Assembly (NCBI RefSeq): GCF_001750105.1
Contig: NZ_CP014143.1
Span: forward strand, 186,001-250,000
Source of the DNA: Microbulbifer aggregans
GTDB lineage: Bacteria; Pseudomonadota; Gammaproteobacteria; Pseudomonadales; Cellvibrionaceae
DNA: 64,000 bases
Direction of reading: 5' to 3'
The notes beneath the pieces are model-generated. The model ran no database searches. It was given only the letters and a program-made list of their open reading frames with translations, and had not been told where the DNA came from. Both the position numbers and the translations under genes were made by a program. Below, piece after piece: positions 47,132 through 54,981 of this stretch; the stretch's first letter is position 1; each line of letters starts with the position of its first letter.

Positions 47132-49588
47132 ATGCGCCTTTTCCTTTCCGCAATTTTCCTCACTGTTATCTTCACTGGTTGCACCGGGGAGGATCAGTCG
47201 GCAGGAAAAGCAGCTGAGGTAACAACTCCTGCGCAGAACACAGAAAATGAGGGTGCGGCTACCCAACGTTCAAAAGCCGCCTCGACGCCAAAAACCAGCG
47301 ATACGTGGCCTGACCGCAGCCACCTGCCGATCCCCCTGTCCCCGTTCGAAGGCAAGATCGGAAGGACTTACAAAGAGTCCGAACCCGATTGGCAGGACGG
47401 CCCCATGCCTCCCGATGGTGCGCCCAATGTCATTGTGATCCTGCTGGATGACGTCGGTTTCGGCCAGCCGTCGACATTTGGCGGCCTGATCCCCACACCT
47501 AACCTCGACCAACTAGCCAAGGAAGGGTTGCGCTATAACCGCTTCCACACCACCGCCATCTGTGGGCCTTCCCGCGCTGCGCTCCTTACTGGACGGGACC
47601 ACCACGAATCCGGAAGTGGCTTCCTGATGGAATGGGCCACCGGCTTTCCCAGCTACTCCACCTATATCCCGAAGAGCACCGCCACCATTGGCGAAATCTT
47701 GAAAGACAACGGCTACGGCACCTGGTGGTACGGCAAAAACCACAACACCCCGGACTGGGAGACAACCATCGCTGGTCCCTTTGACCACTGGCCCACGGGT
47801 ATGGGCTTTGAATATTTCTATGGCTTCAATGCCGGTGAGACCCATCAGTTCTACCCTGTGCTGTTCGAAAATACCCTGCCTGTCGAACCCGATAAGACCC
47901 CAGACGAGGGCTATCACTTCATGACCGACATGACCGACAAGGCCATTGCGCGTATGAAGTTCGCAAAATCGGTCGCGCCGAAGAAACCCTTCTTCATGTA
48001 CTTCGCTCCCGGCGCCATGCACGCGCCACACCATGTCACCGCTGAGTGGCGGGAAAAGTTCAAGGGCAAGTTTGACATGGGCTGGGAAAAGTACCGCGAG
48101 CAGGTTTTCGCACGGCAGAAGGACATGGGCATCATTCCCGCCGATACCAAGCTAACGCCCCGTCCGGAGTGGGTACCGGCCTGGGCCTCGCTCAACGACG
48201 AGCAGAAGACCCTGTACACCAAACTGATGGAAAACTTCGCCGGCTACTTCGCCTTTACCGATCACGAAATCGGCCGCTTGCTTGACGCAGTAAAAGAGCT
48301 ACCTAACGCCGACAACACCATGATCGTCTATATCGTGGGTGATAACGGCGCGTCTGCCGAGGGCGGCCCCGATGGGACTTTGAATGAAATCCGCGCTCTG
48401 AACGGTATACCGACCACAATCGAAGAGAACCTTGCCAACATCGAAAAACTGGGAGGCCCGGAGTCAGAACCGCACTACCCGGTTGGCTGGGCATGGGCTG
48501 GCAATACTCCCTTCCAGTGGGTCAAGCAGGTTGCTTCGCACCTCGGTGGTACCCGTAACCCGATGGTGATCAGCTGGCCCGCGAAGATAAAGCCAGATGG
48601 GCAGGTCCGCGACGCCTTCCTGCACCTGGTGGATGTGGTACCCACGATTCTGGAAGCGGCCAATATCCCCATGCCCGAAACGGTCAACGGTATCGAGCAG
48701 AAGCCCCTCGCCGGCAAATCCTTTCTCGCCAGCTTCACTGATCCGGAATTCGAAGGGCGTCCCGACCAGTACTTCGAGGTATTCAGTAACCGCTCCATGT
48801 ATTCCGACGGCTGGAAGGCCAATGCCCAGCACACGCTGCCCTGGCGCCAGGACCTTGCTCCTGGCAATTGGGACAAGGACCAGTGGGAACTGTACAACCT
48901 GGAGCAGGACTTTTCCGAGGCCAATGACCTGGCGCAGAAGAATCCAGATAAGCTGGCAGAGCTGAAGAAAAAGTTCGACGAGACCGCAAAAAGAAAAGAG
49001 GTCTACCCGCTGGACGACCGGGGCGCCGCGCGGCTGGGTATGCCGAAGCCGCCTGTACCCGGTGCAGACACGAGTTCAGGAACATACACCTACTACCCGG
49101 GCGCAACGCGTATTGCCGAGGTCGCCGGTCCGCCCCTGAAGAATGGCTCCTGGACGCTCACCGCCGATCTGAATACGGAGGGTGGTAAAACCGAAGGGGT
49201 TGTGATGGCGCTCGGGGGAGTCGCTGCGGGCATTGTCCTCTACCTGGATGGCGGTATTCCCGTATTCGATTACAACTACTTTGAGGAGCACACCACACTC
49301 AAAGCCAACAAACCACTACCTGCTGGCGACGCGACCGTTACCGTGGACTTTGATTACCAGGGTTCTGAGCCTGGAGGCCCGGCAAAGATCACGCTGAAAG
49401 TGAACGGTGAGGAGGTAGCCAGCGGAGATATGAAAGCAACCGTCGGCGGCCGGTTTGGTATCGACACCTTCGGAATTGGCGAGGATACAGGCCAGCCTGT
49501 CACTCATGAGTATGAACCTCCATACCGGTTCACTGGCGAGATCAAGAAAGTTGTTATCTCTACCGGCAAAGCTGGAGCGTCACCATGA
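47132..49588 (+). CDS. Lipoprotein arylsulfatase
   Basis: ATG at 47132 with GAGG upstream gives 818 residues. The start is a lipoprotein signal (FLTVIFTGC). A linker precedes the sulfatase domain, which opens with [15 protein letters not shown]. The active-site signature is [13 protein letters not shown], with Cys144 as the residue expected to become formylglycine. A maturation enzyme is needed and is not in the window. Residues after about 650 form a beta-rich extension not needed for catalysis. The lipid anchor puts it in the outer or inner membrane. In a marine polysaccharide user it would remove sulfate esters. Confidence 0.9.
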   Translation: MRLFLSAIFLTVIFTGCTGEDQSAGKAAEVTTPAQNTENEGAATQRSKAASTPKTSDTWPDRSHLPIPLSPFEGKIGRTYKESEPDWQDGPMPPDGAPNVIVILLDDVGFGQPSTFGGLIPTPNLDQLAKEGLRYNRFHTTAICGPSRAALLTGRDHHESGSGFLMEWATGFPSYSTYIPKSTATIGEILKDNGYGTWWYGKNHNTPDWETTIAGPFDHWPTGMGFEYFYGFNAGETHQFYPVLFENTLPVEPDKTPDEGYHFMTDMTDKAIARMKFAKSVAPKKPFFMYFAPGAMHAPHHVTAEWREKFKGKFDMGWEKYREQVFARQKDMGIIPADTKLTPRPEWVPAWASLNDEQKTLYTKLMENFAGYFAFTDHEIGRLLDAVKELPNADNTMIVYIVGDNGASAEGGPDGTLNEIRALNGIPTTIEENLANIEKLGGPESEPHYPVGWAWAGNTPFQWVKQVASHLGGTRNPMVISWPAKIKPDGQVRDAFLHLVDVVPTILEAANIPMPETVNGIEQKPLAGKSFLASFTDPEFEGRPDQYFEVFSNRSMYSDGWKANAQHTLPWRQDLAPGNWDKDQWELYNLEQDFSEANDLAQKNPDKLAELKKKFDETAKRKEVYPLDDRGAARLGMPKPPVPGADTSSGTYTYYPGATRIAEVAGPPLKNGSWTLTADLNTEGGKTEGVVMALGGVAAGIVLYLDGGIPVFDYNYFEEHTTLKANKPLPAGDATVTVDFDYQGSEPGGPAKITLKVNGEEVASGDMKATVGGRFGIDTFGIGEDTGQPVTHEYEPPYRFTGEIKKVVISTGKAGASP

Positions 49589-49994
49589 TGTGATCCGGCC
49601 CCGTTAGAGTGAGCACTTGACGCTGGTGGCGGGTTAATTGTGGGGCCAGCCAAGCACTTCATATGCAAACCAAGGCCACACGGGGCCTGCAGAAAAATAT
49701 TCGACTCCCGCCATCAACCAAATTTCTGAAAGAGCCTAACAATCCCCGAAAGCCACAGACTGTTAAGGATTGTGGCTTTTTTCTGTCTTAACAAGCCAAG
49801 CTAAACCTTGCATTGACTCCCCCTAATACCGCGCCATTCAGATACGCTTCAGAAAACTTCGATACCCATGTTCGGCAAAAACTCTGGATCAGCGGGCCAC
49901 ATTATTAGCGGATTTAGGGGAATTTTTGGACTTGTATTCCCTTAGCAGGGATCCTCCTGAATAATAACAACACTAAAACTCAAATAAGTTAATC
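49589..49994. other. Right border region of the candidate island
   Basis: The ssrA-derived 16-mer TTCGACTCCCGCCATC is at 49700-49715 and ACCAAATT at 49717-49724. A terminator-like hairpin follows. The rest, up to the GH10-like gene, is AT-rich and without a gene. Confidence 0.55.
49749..49782 (+). terminator. Terminator-like hairpin after the right att-like copy
   Basis: AAAGCCACA pairs with TGTGGCTTT around a 13-base loop and ends in T6. It follows the ssrA-like 3' end by about 25 bases, as the real ssrA terminator follows ssrA. Confidence 0.65.
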
Positions 49995-51539
49995 ATGATG
50001 TTTCCGAAAAAGATTTCACCGAAGAAACTTCTCAATCGCTTTGTGTACCCTGCAGTCATTGTCGCAATGGCGCTGGCGCTATGGCAATACCCACGCTGGT
50101 TCGGCCCTGAACTGCCGAGCTATGGCAAGGCTGAGCGGGAAACAGTAGCGAGGGAATTCCGCGCAGCCTGGGTGGCCACGGTTGCCAATATTGACTGGCC
50201 CAGTAAGCCCGACCTGCCTGTCGAGCAACAGCAACAGGAAGCCATCGCCCTACTGGATAAAGTTGCTGCGGCAAATATGAATGCGGTGATTTTTCAGGTT
50301 CGTCCGCAGGCAGATGCCCTATACGCAAGCGAGCTGGAGCCCTGGTCATTCTATCTATCCGGGGAACAGGGCAAGGCGCCAGAGCCCTTCTATGACCCTC
50401 TCGCTTTCTGGATAGAGCAGGCCCACCAGCGAGGCCTTGAACTGCACGCCTGGGTGAACCCATACCGCGCCCATCATACCCAAGGAGGCCCAGTATCCGA
50501 GCACTCCATCGTCAACAAAAAGTCAGAGCTGGTCGTGAGATTAGCCAACGGCATGTACTGGATGGAGCCCACCCACGAAGACACGATTGCGCATTCACTG
50601 GCGGTAATAACGGACATTGTGCAGCGCTATGATATCGATGGCATTCACTATGATGACTATTTCTATCCTTACCCCTCATACAACCAGGGTGCTCCTTTTC
50701 CTGATAGCGAAAGTTTTCAAGCCTATCAACAGCAAGGCGGGCAGCTTGAACTATCTGACTGGCGCCGGGAGGCCGTCAACCGCTTTGTCAAAGACATCTA
50801 CAAAGAAGTCAAAAGACTCAAGCCCCATGTAAAAGTAGGTATCAGTCCCTTCGGAATATGGCGCCCCAACCACCCGGAGACCATCGCCGGGTTTGACCAG
50901 CATGAGAAACTCTATGCCGATGCCCGGCTCTGGCTGAACCAAGGCTGGCTGGATTACTTCACGCCCCAGCTGTATTGGAACATCAACCGCATTGAACAGA
51001 GTTATCCTATTCTTCTGGCCTGGTGGCAGGGTGAAAACCACCTGCGGCGTCATCTCTGGCCTGGTTTAAGCAGCAATCAGGTAGCAACCAACGAGGGTAC
51101 CGACGAAATCATTAACCAGATACTTTTCAACCGTGCGCTGTTACAAGAGCAAACTGGACAGGTTTTCTGGAATGTCAAAACAGTGAGTGAAAATCCGAAG
51201 TTTGCAGAGTTGTTGAAAGAGACCGTTTTTTACAATCAGGCGCTTGTGCCTGCCTCTCCCTGGCTGGATAGCACGCGGCCCCTGGCACCCGAAGTGCGCC
51301 ATCAATCTACCCCCAACAGGCTGACAATTAGCTGGCAGCCCCTTGGTGATGAAGCTGCATCCCGGTGGCTGCTTTACTATCAAACGGATGGGAAGTGGCG
51401 CTATAAAATTTTCACCGGGGATGTACTGAAGCATGATTTTAATCAGCAGGATGAAATCACTGCTGTTGCCGTTGTCGCCGTAGATCGAAATGGATTGGAG
51501 AGTGACCGTATCGACCATCAGATCGCACACCGACCCTAG
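49995..51539 (+). CDS. Glycosyl-hydrolase-like 10 family (YngK-type) protein
   Basis: The 514-residue protein has an N-terminal hydrophobic segment (about 13-30), then the GHL10 domain beginning EFRAAWVATVANIDWPS. Family motifs follow in order: AVIFQVRPQADALYAS, HAWVNPYRA, DGIHYDDYFYPYP, KVGISPFGIW and YFTPQLYW. The C-terminal about 90 residues look like an Ig or FnIII-like domain. The enzyme is probably anchored in the periplasm and acts on peptidoglycan-related or other glycans. The start has two consecutive ATG codons. Confidence 0.88.
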   Translation: MMFPKKISPKKLLNRFVYPAVIVAMALALWQYPRWFGPELPSYGKAERETVAREFRAAWVATVANIDWPSKPDLPVEQQQQEAIALLDKVAAANMNAVIFQVRPQADALYASELEPWSFYLSGEQGKAPEPFYDPLAFWIEQAHQRGLELHAWVNPYRAHHTQGGPVSEHSIVNKKSELVVRLANGMYWMEPTHEDTIAHSLAVITDIVQRYDIDGIHYDDYFYPYPSYNQGAPFPDSESFQAYQQQGGQLELSDWRREAVNRFVKDIYKEVKRLKPHVKVGISPFGIWRPNHPETIAGFDQHEKLYADARLWLNQGWLDYFTPQLYWNINRIEQSYPILLAWWQGENHLRRHLWPGLSSNQVATNEGTDEIINQILFNRALLQEQTGQVFWNVKTVSENPKFAELLKETVFYNQALVPASPWLDSTRPLAPEVRHQSTPNRLTISWQPLGDEAASRWLLYYQTDGKWRYKIFTGDVLKHDFNQQDEITAVAVVAVDRNGLESDRIDHQIAHRP

Positions 51540-51850
51540 ACTTCACAGTATCTGCGGAGAATCGCGTCGTTATTCTCCGCGCACTCCCCAATCGAAATCT
51601 AGACAGACACTTACATTGCGGCGACCCGGTCACCCCTGTTCAACATCACAGCAGGGAAAGGTTAGGTATGCATCAAGAGCTGGCAGAAACCCAGACAGCT
51701 ACCTACAACTACATACCTTCTACTACGCCACGCATCTGGAAAACCCGGCGTCCCGCTGGAGCCACCACAAGGCTCGCTGGCGCGATATCGCGAGCCATTA
51801 AACCTCGGTTTCGAGACAGCTTGCAGCCGTGCCGGGGGTTAGGCGAGGCT
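51540..51850. other. Gap with one hairpin
   Basis: GCGGAGAAT (51554-51562) pairs with ATTCTCCGC (51572-51580) just after the GH10-like gene but has no T run. The open frames here show no protein character. Confidence 0.4.
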
Positions 51851-52492
51851 TTACTCCTCCAGCCCGCCTGCGCGGAGATAAGCTTGCCAGTGTTCTTCCA
51901 TCACTAGCTTTCTTACTTTCGCACTATTCAATCGCCGGATCGGCTTCCCATCGGTACTGGACCGGCCAGTAATTCGGATCTCCCGCTCCGGGTATACAGA
52001 CAGCTCTACCGGGAACTCGAAGTCCAGGTGGATATGTTCGTACTCGATCAGCTTGCTTCCAGCGCGAATACACACCGTATCCCGACGGTAGGGCCAGTCA
52101 AGGGATTGTAAGTGATGCTCCAGGGCTTCGATTTCATCGGTAAACACATGCAAATCAATATCACTGCCCTCCCGTATCCGGCCAGTGCTAACCGAGCCAA
52201 TCAGGCGCGGTGAGAAGGGTTCCAGCTGCTCCATCACCTCGAGAGCACACATCCGCATCCGGAACAGCTGTTCCCGATGGGTATGCGGATCCTGCAGTTG
52301 ACCCAGTTCATGTACCGCATCTGAAATCTCACCGTTGGAAGGGAGGTACTTGGGATTGTATTTGTATTGTTTGCCGATGATGCGCCTTGCGGCGATGCGC
52401 TTGGCATCGAAGTACTGTCCAACTCCTTCATTTACCATCAAACGAGCTGCCTCCTGGGTAATCAGGTGGCGAAAGCGTTGCTCCTTTTTCAT
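51851..52492 (-). CDS. Nucleotidyltransferase-fold protein
   Basis: The 213-residue protein has the polymerase-beta-type signature GSVSTGRIREGSDIDLHVF (G-S-x10-D-x-D), with two metal-binding aspartates. A third acidic residue lies in HLDFEFPVEL. A helical N-terminal part of about 75 residues precedes it. It starts 14 bases after the HD-domain gene, so the two are one operon. Together they carry the two enzymatic parts of a CCA-adding enzyme on separate chains. The target, whether tRNA, protein or nucleotide, is unknown. Confidence 0.8.
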   Translation of the reverse strand: MKKEQRFRHLITQEAARLMVNEGVGQYFDAKRIAARRIIGKQYKYNPKYLPSNGEISDAVHELGQLQDPHTHREQLFRMRMCALEVMEQLEPFSPRLIGSVSTGRIREGSDIDLHVFTDEIEALEHHLQSLDWPYRRDTVCIRAGSKLIEYEHIHLDFEFPVELSVYPEREIRITGRSSTDGKPIRRLNSAKVRKLVMEEHWQAYLRAGGLEE

Positions 52493-52506
52493 AGGTCCGG
52501 GCGGCT

Positions 52507-52950
52507 TCAGGCCGCAATCAGAGAATGGTAAGGCTTCAGGAGCAGAAGGGCCTGCTCCGGAGACATCGTCGTCGCATTGGGATCCCGTCCCAGTACGTCA
52601 AACCGCCTCAATTGCTGAAGCAAAGGCAGACGAGGATCACGTGCGAACTTATGGCGGGTGCGGCGAGGCGCCCTCATCAAATCCAGATGGTGTTGCACCA
52701 GCCAGACGATGTCTTCACAAAGCACGCCCTTCAACATCTCGGCGCCGATGTGCTCATGACCATGGCTTTCAACTGCTTTGCCAACATCGTGCACCAATGC
52801 GGCGCCCCACAAAATGGGCTCTGGGGAGCGGGATCTGGCGATTTCAAATGCCTGGAGAGAGTGGAAAAGGGCATCGCCCTCAGGGTGGTACTTGGGATTC
52901 TGCTGCACGCCATCCAGGTCGTGGAGCAGGGAAAGAAGGTAGTCGTACAA
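52507..52950 (-). CDS. HD-domain phosphohydrolase
   Basis: The 147-residue protein begins at TTG 52950; no in-frame ATG lies upstream. The HD metal pattern is visible: His in DALFHSLQ, HD in ALVHDVGKA, His pair in HGHEHIGAE, and Asp in RRFDVLGRD. The family hydrolyses phosphoester or nucleotide bonds. It is the first gene of a two-gene operon with the nucleotidyltransferase. It is not the C-terminal HD domain of Cca by length or order. Confidence 0.82.
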   Translation of the reverse strand: MYDYLLSLLHDLDGVQQNPKYHPEGDALFHSLQAFEIARSRSPEPILWGAALVHDVGKAVESHGHEHIGAEMLKGVLCEDIVWLVQHHLDLMRAPRRTRHKFARDPRLPLLQQLRRFDVLGRDPNATTMSPEQALLLLKPYHSLIAA

Positions 52951-53347
52951 TTTGGAACCAGTCAGTGCTGGCTGTCTGCTGTCGAGATCTGCATTGAGCC
53001 TTCAGAGTAGCCCAACGACGGGAAGTCTAGTCCCCGTCACTCCCACTTACAAGCCAGCCCATGCCAGCTCTCAACGTCCCAGGAGTAAACAACGCGTATG
53101 AGAATCTTACTGATACCAGTCCCTTTACGCAGGATCGATCAGGGGGTTGGCTCCCGCGGCGATCATAGGCATTTGAAGCATACATCTCCAATCAGGTAGT
53201 GCTGACTCCACTGGGACGCCCCTGAAACCGAGCCGGCCAGTGTCGGGGGCTATCCTTATAGCATCGTGGCCGATGCCGGCCTGATAGCAGCAAATATGGC
53301 GCTGCTGACCAGCACCAGGCGTAATGAATGAAATAGGACCACTTCAG
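52951..53347. other. Divergent intergenic region
   Basis: These 397 bases separate the HD gene from the SDR gene. No gene, tRNA or strong hairpin is recognised. Confidence 0.4.
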
Positions 53348-54025
53348 ATGAACCCCCGAGTAATGTTGATCACAGGAGCCTCCAGCGGCATTGGCAGGGC
53401 CACCGCACTTCGAGCGGCGGAACAAGGCATCAAGCTTATTCTGACAGCAAGGTCGAGAGATGCCCTTGATACATTGGTGACTGAAATCGGCAAAGGGGAT
53501 GCCATCTCTGCTCCGGCGGACATCACCAATTTCGACGAAGTTAGATCGGTCGTCGAAGCTGCTATCAAGAAGTTCGGCCGCCTGGATGTGGCTTTTGCCA
53601 ACGCGGGTACCGGCATCTCGGAACCGGGGACCGAAAATGGGAATCCCGAAGAGTGGCGGCAGATGCTGGATGTGAACATCCTGGGTTTACTTTGGACGGC
53701 AAAACTGACCCTACCGCACCTGCGGCAATCCAAAGGCCACTTCATCATGACCGGCTCCCAGGCCGGGAGAATCGCAATGAAGGGCTCCATCTATGGCGCC
53801 TCCAAGTGGTTCGTGCGCGGCTTCGGGGCAAACCTCGCCGAGGAAATGGCGGAGTGGGAAGGGCGCTGCACTCTGATCGCGCCGGGCATGGTGAATACGG
53901 AGTTCTTTGATGAGCCCAAGCCGGACAAGCTGGATCCCAAAGATGTAGCCGACGCGGTATTATTCGCCATCAATGCGGAGCCTCGCTGCAATGTCCGGGA
54001 GATATTCCTGACCCCAACGTATTAG
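53348..54025 (+). CDS. Short-chain dehydrogenase/reductase
   Basis: ATG at 53348 with TAGGA upstream gives 225 residues; an ATG at 53324 is also in frame. The cofactor motif is TGASSGIG, and Arg in TARSRDAL suggests NADP. NAG is present in ANAGTG, the catalytic serine in MTGSQAG, and YGASK supplies Tyr and Lys. It is of the classical type. The substrate is unknown. It has no close likeness to the SDR at 46090 beyond family motifs. Confidence 0.9.
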   Translation: MNPRVMLITGASSGIGRATALRAAEQGIKLILTARSRDALDTLVTEIGKGDAISAPADITNFDEVRSVVEAAIKKFGRLDVAFANAGTGISEPGTENGNPEEWRQMLDVNILGLLWTAKLTLPHLRQSKGHFIMTGSQAGRIAMKGSIYGASKWFVRGFGANLAEEMAEWEGRCTLIAPGMVNTEFFDEPKPDKLDPKDVADAVLFAINAEPRCNVREIFLTPTY

Positions 54026-54101
54026 ATTCCTCTGCGTTCCGGGGAATTGACGGTGGCACTGGCGCCGATGATGTAACCAGGTCCAACCATGGCTTTCCGG
54101 C

Positions 54102-54767
54102 GTGCGCGAATATCGGCCCCCTACTGACCCCTACCTCACGGTGGTACATAGCGACGAGTCCCTGCTGGTGCTGGACAAACCCAGCGGCCTGCTCTCTGTA
54201 CCCGGCCGCGATCCCGCCCATCACGACAGCCTGGCCAGCCGCGCTCAGGAGCGATATCCGGGAGCCATGACCGTCCATCGGCTTGATATGGATACGTCCG
54301 GGCTGGTGATCATGGCCCGCAATCCCATGGCGCACCGGCAACTGAGCCGGCTATTCCAGGAGAGGAAGGTTGAGAAGGTCTATTACGCCAAAGTGTGGGA
54401 AGAGATGAACGACGCTGCGGGCGAGGTCGACCTGCCCCTGATCTGCGACTGGCCGAACCGGCCGCGACAGAAAGTGGATTTCGAGGTGGGTAAACCCTCA
54501 CTAACCCGATGGGAACGAGTTGCCGTAGGCGATGGTCATAGCCTGGTGCGACTGATGCCGGTAACCGGGCGCTCACACCAGCTGCGGGTCCACCTGCAGG
54601 CGATCGGCCACCCTATCCTCGGAGATCCCTTCTATGCCCATCCACAGGCACTCAAAGCGGCCCCTCGACTGCTTTTACATGCGACGACACTGAAGCTTCA
54701 ACATCCGCTCACAAGTTTGGAAGTGCATTTTGAGAGCAAACTCGATCTCCAGCTCTTCAGCATCTGA
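54102..54767 (+). CDS. RluA-type pseudouridine synthase
   Basis: The 221-residue protein starts at GTG 54102. The catalytic motif is HRLDMDTSGLV, with Asp62 as the expected nucleophile. LVLDKPSGLLSVPGR and GRSHQLRVHLQAIGHPILGD complete the RluA family set. It has no S4 domain. Size and motifs fit RluA, which modifies 23S rRNA position 746 and tRNA position 32, but a paralogue is possible. It is cytoplasmic. Confidence 0.92.
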   Translation: MREYRPPTDPYLTVVHSDESLLVLDKPSGLLSVPGRDPAHHDSLASRAQERYPGAMTVHRLDMDTSGLVIMARNPMAHRQLSRLFQERKVEKVYYAKVWEEMNDAAGEVDLPLICDWPNRPRQKVDFEVGKPSLTRWERVAVGDGHSLVRLMPVTGRSHQLRVHLQAIGHPILGDPFYAHPQALKAAPRLLLHATTLKLQHPLTSLEVHFESKLDLQLFSI

Positions 54768-54981
54768 GCCCCCTGACACCCAAAGATAAAAAACTCACAA
54801 GAGCAACCAAGTTTTTGTGACTTGAATCACAGAAATATCTTCAGCTTATTTTTGCGGAATACGCCTGTGATAAAAACTTCATGGATGTTTGGAGTGCTCC
54901 AGGATTTATGGGGTCACAGCTTACCCCTTAAATCGACACCAACAAAAAAACAACCCAGTTCACAGCTGGGCCGGGGGAAAA

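Larger units (their letters stand above)
40740..49724. mobile_element. Candidate genomic island inserted at ssrA (no integrase seen)
   Basis: The left border is the ssrA 3' end (TTCGACTCCCGCCATC at 40717-40732, ACCAAATT at 40736-40743). The same 16-mer recurs at 49700-49715, followed by ACCAAATT at 49717-49724. A third copy of the T-arm (20 bases, CGGACGCGGGTTCGACTCCC) lies at 45872-45891. ssrA is a well-known integration site. The enclosed genes are metabolic and exported enzymes with no place in the conserved neighbourhood. No integrase, transposase or phage gene is present, so this is inferred to be a remnant or a stack of remnants. Confidence 0.55.

Noticed and set aside
51490..51801. 103-codon frame after the GH10-like gene
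   Set aside because: It starts inside that gene in another frame and has no protein-like pattern.
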